Source: Xenococcaceae cyanobacterium MO_188.B29
GTDB taxonomy: Bacteria > Cyanobacteriota > Cyanobacteriia > Cyanobacteriales > Xenococcaceae
Direction of reading: 5' to 3'
DNA length: 39,122 nt
NCBI GenBank assembly: GCA_030065155.1
Contig: JASJDI010000012.1
Coordinates: forward strand, 1 to 39,122
Shown one piece after another: positions 9,247-18,761 of the stretch. Both the position numbers and the translations under genes were made by a program. The notes beneath the pieces were generated by a model that was not told the origin of the DNA, did not search any database, and saw only the letters and a list, made by a program, of their open reading frames with translations. Positions within the stretch are counted from its first letter, which is position 1; the number at the start of each line of letters is the position of its first letter.

Positions 9247-9296
9247 AACCCATCTCTCAGCTTAAAATTATTTAAGAATAGAGGTGGGTTTTCTGT
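9247..9296 (+). terminator. Terminator after amt
   Basis: AACCCATCTCT (9247-9257) pairs with AGAGGTGGGTT (9280-9290) with one G-U pair, enclosing a second hairpin CTTAAA-ATTA-TTTAAG (9261-9276). A T-rich tail (GGGTTTTCT) follows. The position directly after amt and before ispH fits a rho-independent terminator. Confidence 0.75.
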
Positions 9297-9334
9297 TCAT
9301 AATCTCTCCCTATAACTTAAATATCTTGAGCAAA

Positions 9335-10558
9335 ATGAATAATAAAAAACTAGATACCAAAGCTTTTAAACGTTCTTTACAACAATCAGAGAATTATCAT
9401 CGTCGGGGATTTGGTCATGAAGCAGAAGTAACCGAATTACTTAATACAGAATATCAAAGCAATCTCATTCAAACTATCCGCAATAATAACTACCGTTTAA
9501 CCAGAGGGGAAGTCACTATCTATTTAGCAGAAGCTTTTGGTTTTTGTTGGGGAGTAGAAAGAGCAGTGGCTATGGCTTACGAAACTCGTCAGCATTTTCC
9601 GACAGAAAGAATTTGGATTACAAATGAAATTATCCACAATCCGTCTGTTAATCAGCATCTACGAGATATGGAAGTCGGTTTTATAGATGTAGTTGAAGGC
9701 AAAAAAGATTTTTCTGTAGTTGAAAAAGGCGATGTGGTTATTCTTCCTGCTTTTGGTGCGAGTGTGGAAGAAATGCAATTGCTCAATGAGAAAGGATGTA
9801 CTATTGTCGATACAACTTGTCCTTGGGTATCTAAAGTTTGGAATTCAGTAGAAAAACACAAAAAACGCGACTATACTTCCATTATTCACGGTAAATACAA
9901 TCATGAAGAGACCATCGCCACTAGTTCTTTTGCGGATAAGTATTTGGTAGTACTAAATCTAGAACAAGCAGAATACGTCACTAACTACATTCTCAATGGT
10001 GGAGATAAAGCAGAATTTCTGGCTAAATTCGATCGCGCTTACTCTGATGGCTTCGATCCAGACAGAGATTTAATCCAAATTGGTATTGCGAATCAGACTA
10101 CTATGCTCAAAAGTGAAACCGAACAAATTGGGAAACTGCTGGAGCAAACTATGCTGCAAAAATATGGTCCAACTCAATTAAACCAGCACTTTATGAGCTT
10201 CAACACAATTTGTGATGCTACGCAGGAGCGACAAGATGCTATGCTAGAGCTAGTCAAACAAGACTTATCTTTAATGCTCGTCATTGGAGGATTTAACTCT
10301 TCTAATACAACTCACTTACAAGAAATTGCGCTTGAATACGGCATTCCTTCTTATCATATTGACAGTTCTGAGCGAATTGTCTCTAGAAGCAAAATTGAGC
10401 ATAAACCGTTAGGTAAAGAAATTGAAGTGGCAGAAAATTGGCTCCCTGAAGGTTCAATTACCATTGGTGTAACCTCTGGTGCTTCTACCCCTGATACAGT
10501 AGTTGCCAATGCGATCGAAAAAATTTTTGAACTCAAAGCAGTTAGCGCGATGACTTAA
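9335..10558 (+). CDS. ispH: 4-hydroxy-3-methylbut-2-enyl diphosphate reductase
   Basis: Last enzyme of the MEP isoprenoid pathway: an iron-sulfur reductase giving IPP and DMAPP, precursors of carotenoids, phytol and quinones. The three cluster cysteines are at [21 protein letters not shown] and [20 protein letters not shown] is near the end. The cyanobacterial N-terminal extension [15 protein letters not shown] is present. The ATG at 9335 is chosen because homologues begin at about this point; the upstream in-frame extension to 9284 overlaps the amt terminator. The protein is 407 residues, normal for cyanobacteria. It is followed 42 bp later by the kinase gene on the same strand. Confidence 0.96.
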   Translation: MNNKKLDTKAFKRSLQQSENYHRRGFGHEAEVTELLNTEYQSNLIQTIRNNNYRLTRGEVTIYLAEAFGFCWGVERAVAMAYETRQHFPTERIWITNEIIHNPSVNQHLRDMEVGFIDVVEGKKDFSVVEKGDVVILPAFGASVEEMQLLNEKGCTIVDTTCPWVSKVWNSVEKHKKRDYTSIIHGKYNHEETIATSSFADKYLVVLNLEQAEYVTNYILNGGDKAEFLAKFDRAYSDGFDPDRDLIQIGIANQTTMLKSETEQIGKLLEQTMLQKYGPTQLNQHFMSFNTICDATQERQDAMLELVKQDLSLMLVIGGFNSSNTTHLQEIALEYGIPSYHIDSSERIVSRSKIEHKPLGKEIEVAENWLPEGSITIGVTSGASTPDTVVANAIEKIFELKAVSAMT

Positions 10559-10600
10559 TTAACATAAAGTACCGTATAACATAAAATATCAATTTGACTA

Positions 10601-12961
10601 ATGTATAGCGCACTTCATCCGGGCGATATTTTAAATGCTCGTTATTGCATTTTAAACCAGCTAGGACAAGGTGGTTTTGGTCGTACCTATTTAGCAGAGG
10701 ATAGCAATCGTTTTAAAGAAAGATGTGTACTCAAAGAATTTGCCCCTAGACTTCAAAGTCCTCTTGCCTTAGCCAAAGCAGAGGAATTGTTTAAGCGAGA
10801 AGCAGAAGTACTCTACCGTCTAAAAAATATTCATATCCCTAGATTTAGAGAGTTATTTCGCTTCACTCATCAAGACACAAACCGATTATTTTTGGTTCAA
10901 GATTATGTTGAGGGTCAAACTTACCACAGTATTTTTCAGAATCGTTATCAAAAAGGTATAGGGTTTACTCAAGGGGAAATTCAACAGCTACTGTACCAAC
11001 TGCTGCCAGTCCTAGAATATATTCATTCCTTGGGGGTAATTCATCGAGATATTTCTCCAGAAAATATCATGTTACGGAACTCAGATGGACTGGCAATGCT
11101 CATTGATTTTGGCAGTATTAAAGATGCAGCCCATAAAGCAAACGCTTTAGTTGAAGTTACTTCCCAAAAAAGCTTATCTTTCCAAGGGACAATCCTCGGA
11201 AAAAGTGGTTATGCTCCACCTGAGCAAATTGTTTCTGGGGTAATCTATTATCACAGCGATCTATATGCTTTAGCTGCAACATCTATAGTGCTGTTATCAG
11301 GTAAAGAGCCACAAGAATTAATTGATGCTCATAGTTTTCAGTGGCATTTACAGGGACAGATTAAGCTTAATCATAAGTTGGGATGGATACTCAATAAAAT
11401 GCTTTCTCCCAATCCTAATGAACGCTTTCCTACTGCTAGCCAAGCTATGGAGGCTCTACAGGATGTCTCCAAGGTAGCAGCAACTACTATTCCTAGTGAG
11501 GATATTCCCAAGGAGAAGGAAATATCTTCAGCTAATAAGAGTCCTAGTTTTTATCAGCCATCCCCCCAAATCTGGCTATATTTAGCCTTAATTACCATCG
11601 CCTGGGTAATCGTCATTCCTCTTTGGTTCGATAATAAAGATAAACTGGTTGTACCAACTGCTACTGTAGAAGCTCCAGACTCTCAGCCAGTTACTGATAG
11701 TCAATTGCCTCAGCGATTTAGTCAAGGGGAGAAAATTTTAATTTCCCAAGTAACCACCCCAGCAAAAGAGTTAGCCATATTGGAATTTGCTGCTGGTGAC
11801 TACAACAAAGCTGGCTCTCTATTAGAAAAATCGTTACTAAATTCGCCTAACGATCCAGAATCCTTAATTTATCTCAATAATGCTCGTATTGGTCAGGAAG
11901 AAGCTTATAAGATCGCTGTTTCTATTCCCATTGGCTCTAATGTCAATGCTGCTCAAGAAATTTTGCGGGGAGTTGCTCAAGCTCAAAATAGAATTAATCA
12001 GGAGGGAGGAATTAAGGGTATTCCCCTTAAAGTAGTTATTATCAACGATGATGATAACCCAGATATAGCCAAGCAAGTAGCAACTAAACTCAGCGAAGAT
12101 CCTCAGATTTTGGGGGTAGTGGGTCATTATGCCAGTGATGTTACCCTAGCTACAGCCAAGATTTATGAAGCTGGTCAGTTAACAACCATATCTCCCATTA
12201 GCACTTCTGTGAAGCTCTCTAATTTCAGTCCCTATGTATTTCGGACTGTCCCTAGTGATTATATCGCTGCTAGAGCTTTAGCTGAATATATGCTTGAAAA
12301 ACTCAATCGGAAAAATGTAGCTATTTTTTATAGCTCCGAGAGCAACTACAGTCAATCTCTTAAGTCGGAATTTGCTACTGCTGTTTCTTTAGGCGGAGGA
12401 AGAGTAGTTCAGGAATTTGATTTGTCCCGTAATAATTTTAGTGCTGCTCAAAGCTTAAAGCAATCGATGGAAGGAGAAGCTGAAGTATTGATGTTAGCTG
12501 CGAATACTGGCACTCTGGATAAGGCTTTACAAGTTGTTCAAGTTAATCGTAAAAGACTTAGTTTATTAGGAGGAGACGATGTTTATGCTCCTAAGACTTT
12601 GGAAGTTGTGGGTGAATTGGCAGAAAAGATGGTAATAGCAATTCCCTGGCATATTAAGAAACATACCGAGGAAGAGTTTGTTAAAACTGCCTATGAGCTT
12701 TGGCGAGGAGAGGTTAACTGGCGCACAGCCACAGCTTACGATGCTACTGAAGCTCTCATTGCTGCTTTAGCAAAAAATCCCACTCGTACTGGTGTACAGA
12801 AAGCTCTTTCTAATAGAAAATTTGTCGCTGTAGGTGCATCTAGCAACATCTACTTTGCTCCTTCAGGCGATCGCTTAGAAGGTATCCAGCTTGTGGAAGT
12901 TGATAAAAGCGATCGACATCCTCTTGGCTATGAATTTACACCTATTTCCGATCTTCCTTAG
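10601..12961 (+). CDS. Ser/Thr kinase fused to ABC-type ligand-binding domain
   Basis: A 786-residue two-part membrane sensor. Residues about 15-285 are a Hanks-type kinase with G-loop GQGGFG (22-27), Lys45, HRD at 148-150, DFG at 169-171 and the APPEQI segment, so it should be catalytically active. One membrane span lies at about 325-343. Outside follow a TPR-like helix pair (about 391-425) and a periplasmic type 1 binding fold (436-786) of the kind in branched-chain amino-acid or amide ABC transporters, with NRINQEGGIKGIPLKVVI and SPISTSVKLS. The layout suggests extracytoplasmic ligand sensing coupled to cytoplasmic phosphorylation; the ligand is unknown. This fusion is known in other cyanobacteria. 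No transporter permease genes lie nearby. Confidence 0.9.
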   Translation: MYSALHPGDILNARYCILNQLGQGGFGRTYLAEDSNRFKERCVLKEFAPRLQSPLALAKAEELFKREAEVLYRLKNIHIPRFRELFRFTHQDTNRLFLVQDYVEGQTYHSIFQNRYQKGIGFTQGEIQQLLYQLLPVLEYIHSLGVIHRDISPENIMLRNSDGLAMLIDFGSIKDAAHKANALVEVTSQKSLSFQGTILGKSGYAPPEQIVSGVIYYHSDLYALAATSIVLLSGKEPQELIDAHSFQWHLQGQIKLNHKLGWILNKMLSPNPNERFPTASQAMEALQDVSKVAATTIPSEDIPKEKEISSANKSPSFYQPSPQIWLYLALITIAWVIVIPLWFDNKDKLVVPTATVEAPDSQPVTDSQLPQRFSQGEKILISQVTTPAKELAILEFAAGDYNKAGSLLEKSLLNSPNDPESLIYLNNARIGQEEAYKIAVSIPIGSNVNAAQEILRGVAQAQNRINQEGGIKGIPLKVVIINDDDNPDIAKQVATKLSEDPQILGVVGHYASDVTLATAKIYEAGQLTTISPISTSVKLSNFSPYVFRTVPSDYIAARALAEYMLEKLNRKNVAIFYSSESNYSQSLKSEFATAVSLGGGRVVQEFDLSRNNFSAAQSLKQSMEGEAEVLMLAANTGTLDKALQVVQVNRKRLSLLGGDDVYAPKTLEVVGELAEKMVIAIPWHIKKHTEEEFVKTAYELWRGEVNWRTATAYDATEALIAALAKNPTRTGVQKALSNRKFVAVGASSNIYFAPSGDRLEGIQLVEVDKSDRHPLGYEFTPISDLP

Positions 12962-13002
12962 TGCAAAAGTTAAGCTAGTAGCTTATAGTTATTAGCTTTT
13001 TC

Positions 13003-13671
13003 TTAATTTCTCTGAACTTTTGTCTGCCAGGAGTTATTCCATTGAGCGATCGCTTCTAGCAATTGGACTGGTTGTTCTACTAGAAATTCTGGTTGCTGCT
13101 TAGCTAACACTTGCTTAGAATTAAATCCCCAAGCTACTGCGACTACAGATATCTTACTCTTTTGAGCCGATCTAATATCTCTGGTTTCATCTCCAACATA
13201 AACTATGTTTTTTCGGTTAATTTTCTTTTTCCTGAGCATTTCATTAATTACTCTATGCTTGCCAAAAATAGTTGTCTCAGCATAGATAAACTCAAATAGA
13301 GAATCCAACTTATTGTTAGCTAAAACAGCTTTGACATTTTTTTCTGTATTAGAAGTAATAATGCCTAATCGATAGCCCCGATACTTGAGTTGACATAAAA
13401 CTGTCTCCATCCCCGCAAAAAGCTCGATCTGGCTAATCTCTTTGCTTAATTCTGATTGTATTCTTTTAAATAGAAAAGGAATTTTAAATAAGGGAATTTC
13501 CGCTTGCTTAATAATTTCCCAGGAACTTAAGTTTTTGAGTCTTAGTAAATCGCTTTGAGCAATAGGTTTATAACCAAATTCGTCGGCTAACTCGTTAGCA
13601 AGCTCAAAAAGCGCGTGGTAAGTATCGGCTATTGTGCCGTCAAAATCAAAGACAATTATTTTGTCATTCAT
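13003..13671 (-). CDS. HAD-family hydrolase (phosphoglycolate-phosphatase-like)
   Basis: A 222-residue haloacid-dehalogenase-like phosphatase. Motif I is FDFDGTIADTY (nucleophile Asp9), motif II is GIITSNTEKN, motif III includes a lysine near FGKHRVI, and motif IV is VYVGDETRDI. The helical cap after motif I is of the phosphoglycolate phosphatase (Gph) type. Phosphoglycolate removal is plausible for a photorespiring cyanobacterium, but related HAD enzymes with other substrates look the same at this level. It is convergent with the kinase gene. Confidence 0.8.
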   Translation of the reverse strand: MNDKIIVFDFDGTIADTYHALFELANELADEFGYKPIAQSDLLRLKNLSSWEIIKQAEIPLFKIPFLFKRIQSELSKEISQIELFAGMETVLCQLKYRGYRLGIITSNTEKNVKAVLANNKLDSLFEFIYAETTIFGKHRVINEMLRKKKINRKNIVYVGDETRDIRSAQKSKISVVAVAWGFNSKQVLAKQQPEFLVEQPVQLLEAIAQWNNSWQTKVQRN

Positions 13672-13737
13672 TGAATTCTAAGAGTGTATGAAGAGTAAAG
13701 GAAGGAAATAAGTTTAAATTAAGTGTAAATTATAGTA

Positions 13738-14682
13738 TCAAGATATATTGATCCCTGAATTTAGATTAGCACAAGCGTTGCGTCGTAACATATTAGGTTT
13801 GATCCTTCTTAAAGCTGATGCCCGAAAACGACGATCCCATTCTTGTTCAGAAATATTCGCTAATTCTGTTAACTTAGGCTTAACGTTTTCAGGGTAGGGC
13901 TGAAAATCTGAAATATCTGTTTCTTGAGCAAAACGCTGATTCCAAGGGCAAACATCTTGACAGATATCGCAACCAGCTACCCAACCAGACAGCTTGGCAG
14001 CAATGAATTCTGGTAATTGTTTGGCTCTGTTTTCGATCGTATGGTAGGCTATGCAGCGATTGGCATCTACTACAAAAGGTTTAGTAATCGCTTGAGTGGG
14101 ACAAGCTTCTAAACAGCGAGTACAAGTTCCACAATGGGCAGTATGAGGTCGATCGGCAGTTAAAGATAAATTGGTTAATATTTCCCCTAAAAAAACCCAA
14201 CTACCATATTCGCGAGTGATTAAGTTGCCATTCTTGGCAATCCAACCTATTCCTGCCCTTTCTGCCCAAACTTTATCTTGGATGGGGCCTGTATCAGCGT
14301 AGTAACGAGTTTTGATGTTTTCTGCTTGGGTTTGCAACCAATTACTAAATTTTTTGAGTTTTTGGTGCATTACTTTATGGTAGTCTCTTCCCCATCCATA
14401 GCGAGATATTTTGCCATATTCTCGCTCATCTGAATGTTGATGAGGAGTATAATAATTGAGGGCTAGACAGATAACAGAACTCACTTCTGGCATACAAGCT
14501 TTGATTTCGCTCCGTTTGGGATTCCCCATCCATTCCATATCTGCCTGGTAGCCGAGGGCAAGCCATTTTTGCAAGCGAACTCTAGCCAAATCTTCTTTTT
14601 CGCTGTTTATGGAGGCAATTCCTACTTTATGGAATCCTAACGAATAGGCAAATGCTTTGATTTGAGCGCGATCGATTCCCAC
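13738..14682 (-). CDS. queG: Epoxyqueuosine reductase QueG
   Basis: Cobalamin-dependent iron-sulfur enzyme making the final step to queuosine in tRNA. The N-terminal half has the B12-binding region with YADTGPIQDKVWAERAGIGW, whose Asp130 matches the proposed catalytic acid. The C-terminal half has two ferredoxin-type motifs: CGTCTRCLEACPTQ (Cys184/187/190/194) and CDICQDVCPWN (Cys238/241/245), with Cys210 as the eighth ligand. The 314-residue length is usual for QueG proteins without the extra HEAT-like C-terminal part. It is upstream of the HAD gene on the same strand, with a 66-bp gap. Confidence 0.95.
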   Translation of the reverse strand: MGIDRAQIKAFAYSLGFHKVGIASINSEKEDLARVRLQKWLALGYQADMEWMGNPKRSEIKACMPEVSSVICLALNYYTPHQHSDEREYGKISRYGWGRDYHKVMHQKLKKFSNWLQTQAENIKTRYYADTGPIQDKVWAERAGIGWIAKNGNLITREYGSWVFLGEILTNLSLTADRPHTAHCGTCTRCLEACPTQAITKPFVVDANRCIAYHTIENRAKQLPEFIAAKLSGWVAGCDICQDVCPWNQRFAQETDISDFQPYPENVKPKLTELANISEQEWDRRFRASALRRIKPNMLRRNACANLNSGINIS

Positions 14683-14730
14683 AATAATAAGTACCTAGGC
14701 AAATTTAATTGTGTACTTTTCAGAAGCAGG

Positions 14731-14763
14731 GGGAGCAGAGGAGGCAGAAGGAGCAGAGGAGGA
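14731..14763. repeat. Short purine-rich tandem repeat
   Basis: GGAGCAGAGGAGGCAGAA is repeated almost twice between queG and the MgtC-family gene. It is a GA-rich simple repeat of the type scattered between genes in many cyanobacterial genomes. No protein or RNA role is evident. Confidence 0.75.
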
Positions 14764-14819
14764 ATGATAGATTTAACTATACCTCATTAATATACAAATA
14801 ATTTTGCTTACCTACTTAA

Positions 14820-15638
14820 CTATCTATGATGATGCATAAATTCCCAGCTAACTTTATTCACTCTGGCTTTAAGCTTTAATAAACTCACAACTTGCTCTAA
14901 CATTTCTAATTCATCTTTACGCCCTTCTGAAGTAAAATCTGCTTTGATCTCAACTTCAGTTAAATCTTCTATATCCTCATCTTCTATATTTTTGCTGTGT
15001 ATAGCAGTTAATATCAGTCCTTTTTCTCTAACTGATTGTAAGAGTAAAGCAAGTACATGAGCTTCCGCTTCTGATTGACAGAGTAAACAACAACGATATC
15101 TGGTTTCTGAATCCTCGTTTACGTCAAAAGCATTTTCTATTTGTGTTTCTGATGGCAATTGATTGCCATTCATATCTCCTCTTTCGATATCAATTGATTC
15201 ACTACGAATCATTACACTTTCATCTACTTTTTTATACTGAAATATTTCTACTACAGGTCTTAAAAGTAAATTTGCTCCTACGACTGCGATAGTACCAAAA
15301 TAGGCTTGTAACAAAAATCCCGAACCGATCAGAGAGCCAACAGCAGCAGCACACCACAAAGTAGCTGCGGTATTAATCCCTCGGACACTAGCTCCTTCTC
15401 TTAAAATTACCCCCGCTCCCAGAAAGCCTACACCAGAGACTACCTGGGCTGCAACCCTTGTGGGACTACTTTCCCCAGGAATCATCGCTGCCATCATCAC
15501 AAACATGGCTGCCCCCAAACAAACTAATACATTTGTTTTGAGTACAGATCTTGATTTTAACCATTGTCTTTCTATCCCGATACCTACACCGAGAACAAAT
15601 GCTAAGAAAAGGCGAAGTGCAAAATCTATCCAAGTCAT
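14820..15638 (-). CDS. MgtC/SapB-family membrane protein
   Basis: A 272-residue protein. Residues 1-140 hold four or five membrane helices with the MgtC signature blocks GVGIGIERQWLKSR, RVAAQVVSGVGFLGAGVILREG and GINTAATLWCAAAVGSL. The last 130 residues are soluble, acidic (EDEDIEDLTEVEIKADF), and look like the ACT-type cytoplasmic domain of the family. In pathogens MgtC supports growth at low magnesium and modulates the F-type ATP synthase; the role in free-living cyanobacteria is not defined. The gene stands alone before a 627-bp gap. Confidence 0.88.
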   Translation of the reverse strand: MTWIDFALRLFLAFVLGVGIGIERQWLKSRSVLKTNVLVCLGAAMFVMMAAMIPGESSPTRVAAQVVSGVGFLGAGVILREGASVRGINTAATLWCAAAVGSLIGSGFLLQAYFGTIAVVGANLLLRPVVEIFQYKKVDESVMIRSESIDIERGDMNGNQLPSETQIENAFDVNEDSETRYRCCLLCQSEAEAHVLALLLQSVREKGLILTAIHSKNIEDEDIEDLTEVEIKADFTSEGRKDELEMLEQVVSLLKLKARVNKVSWEFMHHHR

Positions 15639-16265
15639 TTATTTATCATCAATAAAGTCTTTACATATGTTTTCTGAAGGCTACGATACTTCTATTGGTG
15701 AAGATCAATCAAGAAATTTTGATTGATAATCAAGCAATTTCTCCCGATTTCGGACTTCCGATTCTAGGAGGTATAAGTTTAACTTACTATCTATATCTTA
15801 AATTTTCATATAGTAATCGTCTCTGCTCTCTTGTAATGCTATTGATAGCAACAATGCCTAGACAAAAATTAACCGCAACAACCCTGATATAGACTTTTTT
15901 GTTAGCCGAATTATTCACACCAAAATACTAGAGAAAGTAGAAACAGAAAGCTCAAACAACTCTTGCTGAGGGGAAAGACATTAGGGATATAATTAGGTTG
16001 CTAACTATTAAGTTACTAACTATATCTATAGTTTCCCGTTGAAGCAAGAATTTTTATTCGGTTGAAACTTTGATCCTTTAAATACAAAAGAAATTTCTAG
16101 TAAAAGGGGGAAATTAGATAAGTACAAGACTAAATCATAGTTTTGATAATATCCCTCGACTACGAATTCTGATTAAGTAACGGGGTAAGTATAATTTAAT
16201 ACTAGGCTTAAGACAACCCGACGTTAATTATATTTCTTTTTTGTAAAAATGAGGTTAATGAAAGG
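15639..16265. other. Intergenic region without a recognisable gene
   Basis: Reading frames here are short, lack ribosome sites and resemble no family. TATAAT at 15988-15993 preceded by TTGCTG 19 bp upstream is a weak promoter candidate pointing rightwards. It is followed by two similar 15-mers, GTTGCTAACTATTAA and GTTACTAACTATATC (15998-16027). A small RNA could start there, but no known cyanobacterial RNA motif was recognised. rsmH lies beyond on the opposite strand. Confidence 0.4.
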
Positions 16266-17162
16266 TTAAGGATTGGTTTTTTGAGCCAATCTCAGCTTGG
16301 CAGAGCGAGAACGAGGATTCAGTTTCTGCTCATCTGCTTGGGCAGTAATCGGTTTTTTGGTAATTATCTTAAGTGCTTCGCAGTCTCGAAATCGATGTTT
16401 AACAATACGGTCTTCTAGACTATGAAAACTAATAATAGCAATAATTCCTGCTGGTTTAAGCCAATAGGGAGCGAACCCAAGAAACCGTTCTAAAGATTGT
16501 AATTCTTCGTTAACAGCAATACGTAATGCCTGAAAAACCCTAGTAGCTGGATTTATTCTACCGTAACGATATTTAGCGGGAACAGCACGAGCGATCGCTT
16601 GAGCTAAATCAATAGTATCCTGAAAAGGACGTTCCCTGACAATTTGACGAGCAATACGACGAGAAAATCTTTCTTCACCATACTGAAAAAAAATATCTGC
16701 TAATTGTTTTTCTTGCCAATGATTAATAATCTCAGCAGCAGTAAGAGATTGACTTTGATCCATCCGCATATCCAAAGAAGCAGAATGACGAAAACTAAAA
16801 CCTCTTTCTGGTATATCTAATTGAGGAGAGCTTACACCCAAATCAGCAATAATGCCATCAAATAATACATCTCGGGGTTGGTAGTCAGCATAGTTACCGT
16901 GCCAAAACTCAATTTGTTGGGGATAGTAATCTGCTAGTTTAACTTTAGCTGCTGCCAGAGCATCTCGATCGCGATCGATCGCTACCACTTGAACTTGTTC
17001 GGCTGCCGAGAGAATTTGCTGACTATGACCACCACCACCTACCGTAGCATCTAAATACTTTCCTTCTGGAGTAACTTTTAGTCCAGCTAGTAATTCACGA
17101 CTGAGAACAGATAGATGATTAAAAGAAGAAGATTGCTGAATCATCATCCCATTTTGGCACAT
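16266..17162 (-). CDS. rsmH: 16S rRNA (cytosine1402-N4)-methyltransferase
   Basis: SAM-dependent methyltransferase (MraW/RsmH) acting on C1402 in the ribosomal P-site region. The SAM loop is [10 protein letters not shown] (residues 38-47). Other family blocks are [33 protein letters not shown], and near the end [19 protein letters not shown]. At 298 residues the length is normal. The ATG at 17162 is followed by Met6 and Met7, which are equally possible starts. The gene is not in a division-wall cluster here; its neighbours are repeats and an ABC ATPase on the other strand. Confidence 0.95.
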   Translation of the reverse strand: MCQNGMMIQQSSSFNHLSVLSRELLAGLKVTPEGKYLDATVGGGGHSQQILSAAEQVQVVAIDRDRDALAAAKVKLADYYPQQIEFWHGNYADYQPRDVLFDGIIADLGVSSPQLDIPERGFSFRHSASLDMRMDQSQSLTAAEIINHWQEKQLADIFFQYGEERFSRRIARQIVRERPFQDTIDLAQAIARAVPAKYRYGRINPATRVFQALRIAVNEELQSLERFLGFAPYWLKPAGIIAIISFHSLEDRIVKHRFRDCEALKIITKKPITAQADEQKLNPRSRSAKLRLAQKTNP

Positions 17163-17174
17163 AACGACCGTTAA

Positions 17175-17355
17175 AAAAGCTTTTAGCTTTTAGCTTTTAG
17201 CTATGAGCCAAATTAAAAGTAGATTTAGACTACTTTTAATTAAAGACTATTCTATCGCGAAGCGATAGAATAGAGGGCTTAAACCCAAAGCGAGAAGTTA
17301 AAACGTTATAGGTTATAGGTTATAGGTTATAGGTTATAGGTTATAGGTTATAGGT
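17175..17355. repeat. Repeat cluster: AGCTTTT run, two hairpins, 7-bp array
   Basis: Within 180 bp lie, in order: a AGCTTTT run (about 17178-17204); a perfect 12-bp inverted repeat AATTAAAAGTAG/CTACTTTTAATT (17211-17222/17230-17241); a second perfect 12-bp inverted repeat CTATTCTATCGC/GCGATAGAATAG with a 3-base loop (17247-17273); and about seven head-to-tail copies of the heptamer GTTATAG (from 17304). Heptameric arrays of this kind are known as STRR sequences in cyanobacteria. No gene is present. Confidence 0.85.
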
Positions 17356-17468
17356 TAAAAAAAAGCAGAAGACCGAAGCTCGATTAAAGTATTTTGCCAA
17401 TATCCAGATTTTTTGATAATCTTTCTTATTTAAGAAAGACTTTAATGGTATATTAAATCACATAAATG

Positions 17469-17502
17469 TTGACAATAATTCTCTAAAAATAATCTATATA
17501 AT
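17469..17502 (+). promoter_or_regulatory. Candidate promoter for the ABC ATPase gene
   Basis: TTGACA at 17469-17474 is followed 18 bp later by TCTATA (17493-17498), which overlaps TATAAT at 17497-17502 (22-bp spacing). Both possible -10 elements precede the start codon at 17585 by about 80-90 bp. The hexamers are good but the spacing choice is uncertain. No clear Fur box was seen. Confidence 0.4.
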
Positions 17503-17584
17503 TGCTTGGCAACAATTACAAGCATGTAATACTAACATAAGTAGCTGTATATATATTAGATAAATTTACACCAAGTGTATTCAG

Positions 17585-18691
17585 ATGAAACAATCCCCAA
17601 TTCTTGATATAGTAAGTGTTACCAAAAAGTTTAATAATAATTCTACTCCAGCAGTAGACAATGTTAGTTTAACTCTTCAACAAGGAGATTTATTAGGACT
17701 GCTAGGTCCTTCTGGTTGTGGTAAAACCACTCTATTGAGAATGATTGCTGGGTTTGAAAAAGTTTCCCAGGGACAAATAAAACTAGCAGGGCAATTAGTT
17801 AATAGCAATAATTATTGGCTGCCTCCCGAAAAGCGCAACACAGGGATGGTATTTCAGGATTATGCTTTATTTCCTCATCTTAGTGTGGCAGACAATATTG
17901 CTTTCGGCTTAAAAAGAAAAAAAGGTTATAACAGCAAACAAATCAAACAAAGAGTGGGGGAAGTACTAACTTTAGTAGGATTAGCAGGATTAGAAAAACG
18001 CTATCCCCATCAATTATCTGGCGGTCAGCAGCAACGAATAGCTTTAGCTAGAGCATTAGCACCCCAACCAGCCCTTATTTTATTAGATGAACCTTTAAGT
18101 AATTTAGATGTACAAATACGTCACAGACTAAGAGAAGAAATTCGCTGTATCCTCAAAGCAGCGGGAACATCAGCTATTTTTGTTACTCACGATCAAGAAG
18201 AAGCCTTAGCTATATCTGATAAAATTGCCGTAATGTCTAGAGGCAAGCTAGAGCAAATCGGCACACCAGAGTCTATTTATACACAACCAGCATCTCGTTT
18301 TGTTGCTGAGTTTGTAACTCAAGCCAATTTCCTTCCCGCGAAAAAGCAAGGGCAAGTATGGACAACAGAAATTGGTGAATTAGAAATTCCTAGATCTACT
18401 GTAATTAATAATTGCGATCGCGCTGATTTAATGTTACGACAGGAAGATATTATGCTCACTCCTGATGAAAATTCGGCAGTAGTGGTCAAAGAAAGACAAT
18501 TTTTGGGTCGAGAATACCGCTATTGTTTAGAAACCGCTTCAGGAAAAAGATTACACGCTCGAACTAGTGCAGGTGTTTCAGTAGATGTAGGAACTAAAGT
18601 CAATTTATCAGTTACCACAGGAACACCTAAAATTTTTCCGGTTAATTCTTTATCAAAAGTAGAAGTTCAAGAAACCGAAGTTTATGCTTAA
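17585..18691 (+). CDS. ABC transporter ATPase, iron(III)/FbpC-FutC type
   Basis: A 368-residue importer ATPase: Walker A GPSGCGKT (41-48), Q-loop MVFQDYALFPH (Gln91), signature LSGGQ (144-148), Walker B LILLDE (165-169) and the VTHD switch histidine. A TOBE-like C-terminal domain of about 130 residues follows. The sequence around DYALFPHLSVADNIAFGL is typical of FbpC/FutC ferric-iron and related Fe/sulfate/molybdate-type ATPases, so FutC is the best guess. No permease or binding protein lies next to it, as is common for futC in cyanobacteria. The substrate is therefore inferred. Confidence 0.82.
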   Translation: MKQSPILDIVSVTKKFNNNSTPAVDNVSLTLQQGDLLGLLGPSGCGKTTLLRMIAGFEKVSQGQIKLAGQLVNSNNYWLPPEKRNTGMVFQDYALFPHLSVADNIAFGLKRKKGYNSKQIKQRVGEVLTLVGLAGLEKRYPHQLSGGQQQRIALARALAPQPALILLDEPLSNLDVQIRHRLREEIRCILKAAGTSAIFVTHDQEEALAISDKIAVMSRGKLEQIGTPESIYTQPASRFVAEFVTQANFLPAKKQGQVWTTEIGELEIPRSTVINNCDRADLMLRQEDIMLTPDENSAVVVKERQFLGREYRYCLETASGKRLHARTSAGVSVDVGTKVNLSVTTGTPKIFPVNSLSKVEVQETEVYA

Positions 18692-18761
18692 AGATAAATA
18701 TTTTGATAGTCCTATATTCTGAAAAGAAAGTCTTCTAAATTTAAGGCTATCAGGTAGAGAA

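Noticed and set aside
12971-12985. TAAGCTA-G-TAGCTTA palindrome after the kinase gene as terminator
   Set aside because: A hairpin would have almost no loop and the T-run is 20 bp further on.
15695-15892. 65-codon plus-strand frame in the gap after the MgtC gene
   Set aside because: No good start or ribosome site, and the composition follows AT-rich intergenic DNA.
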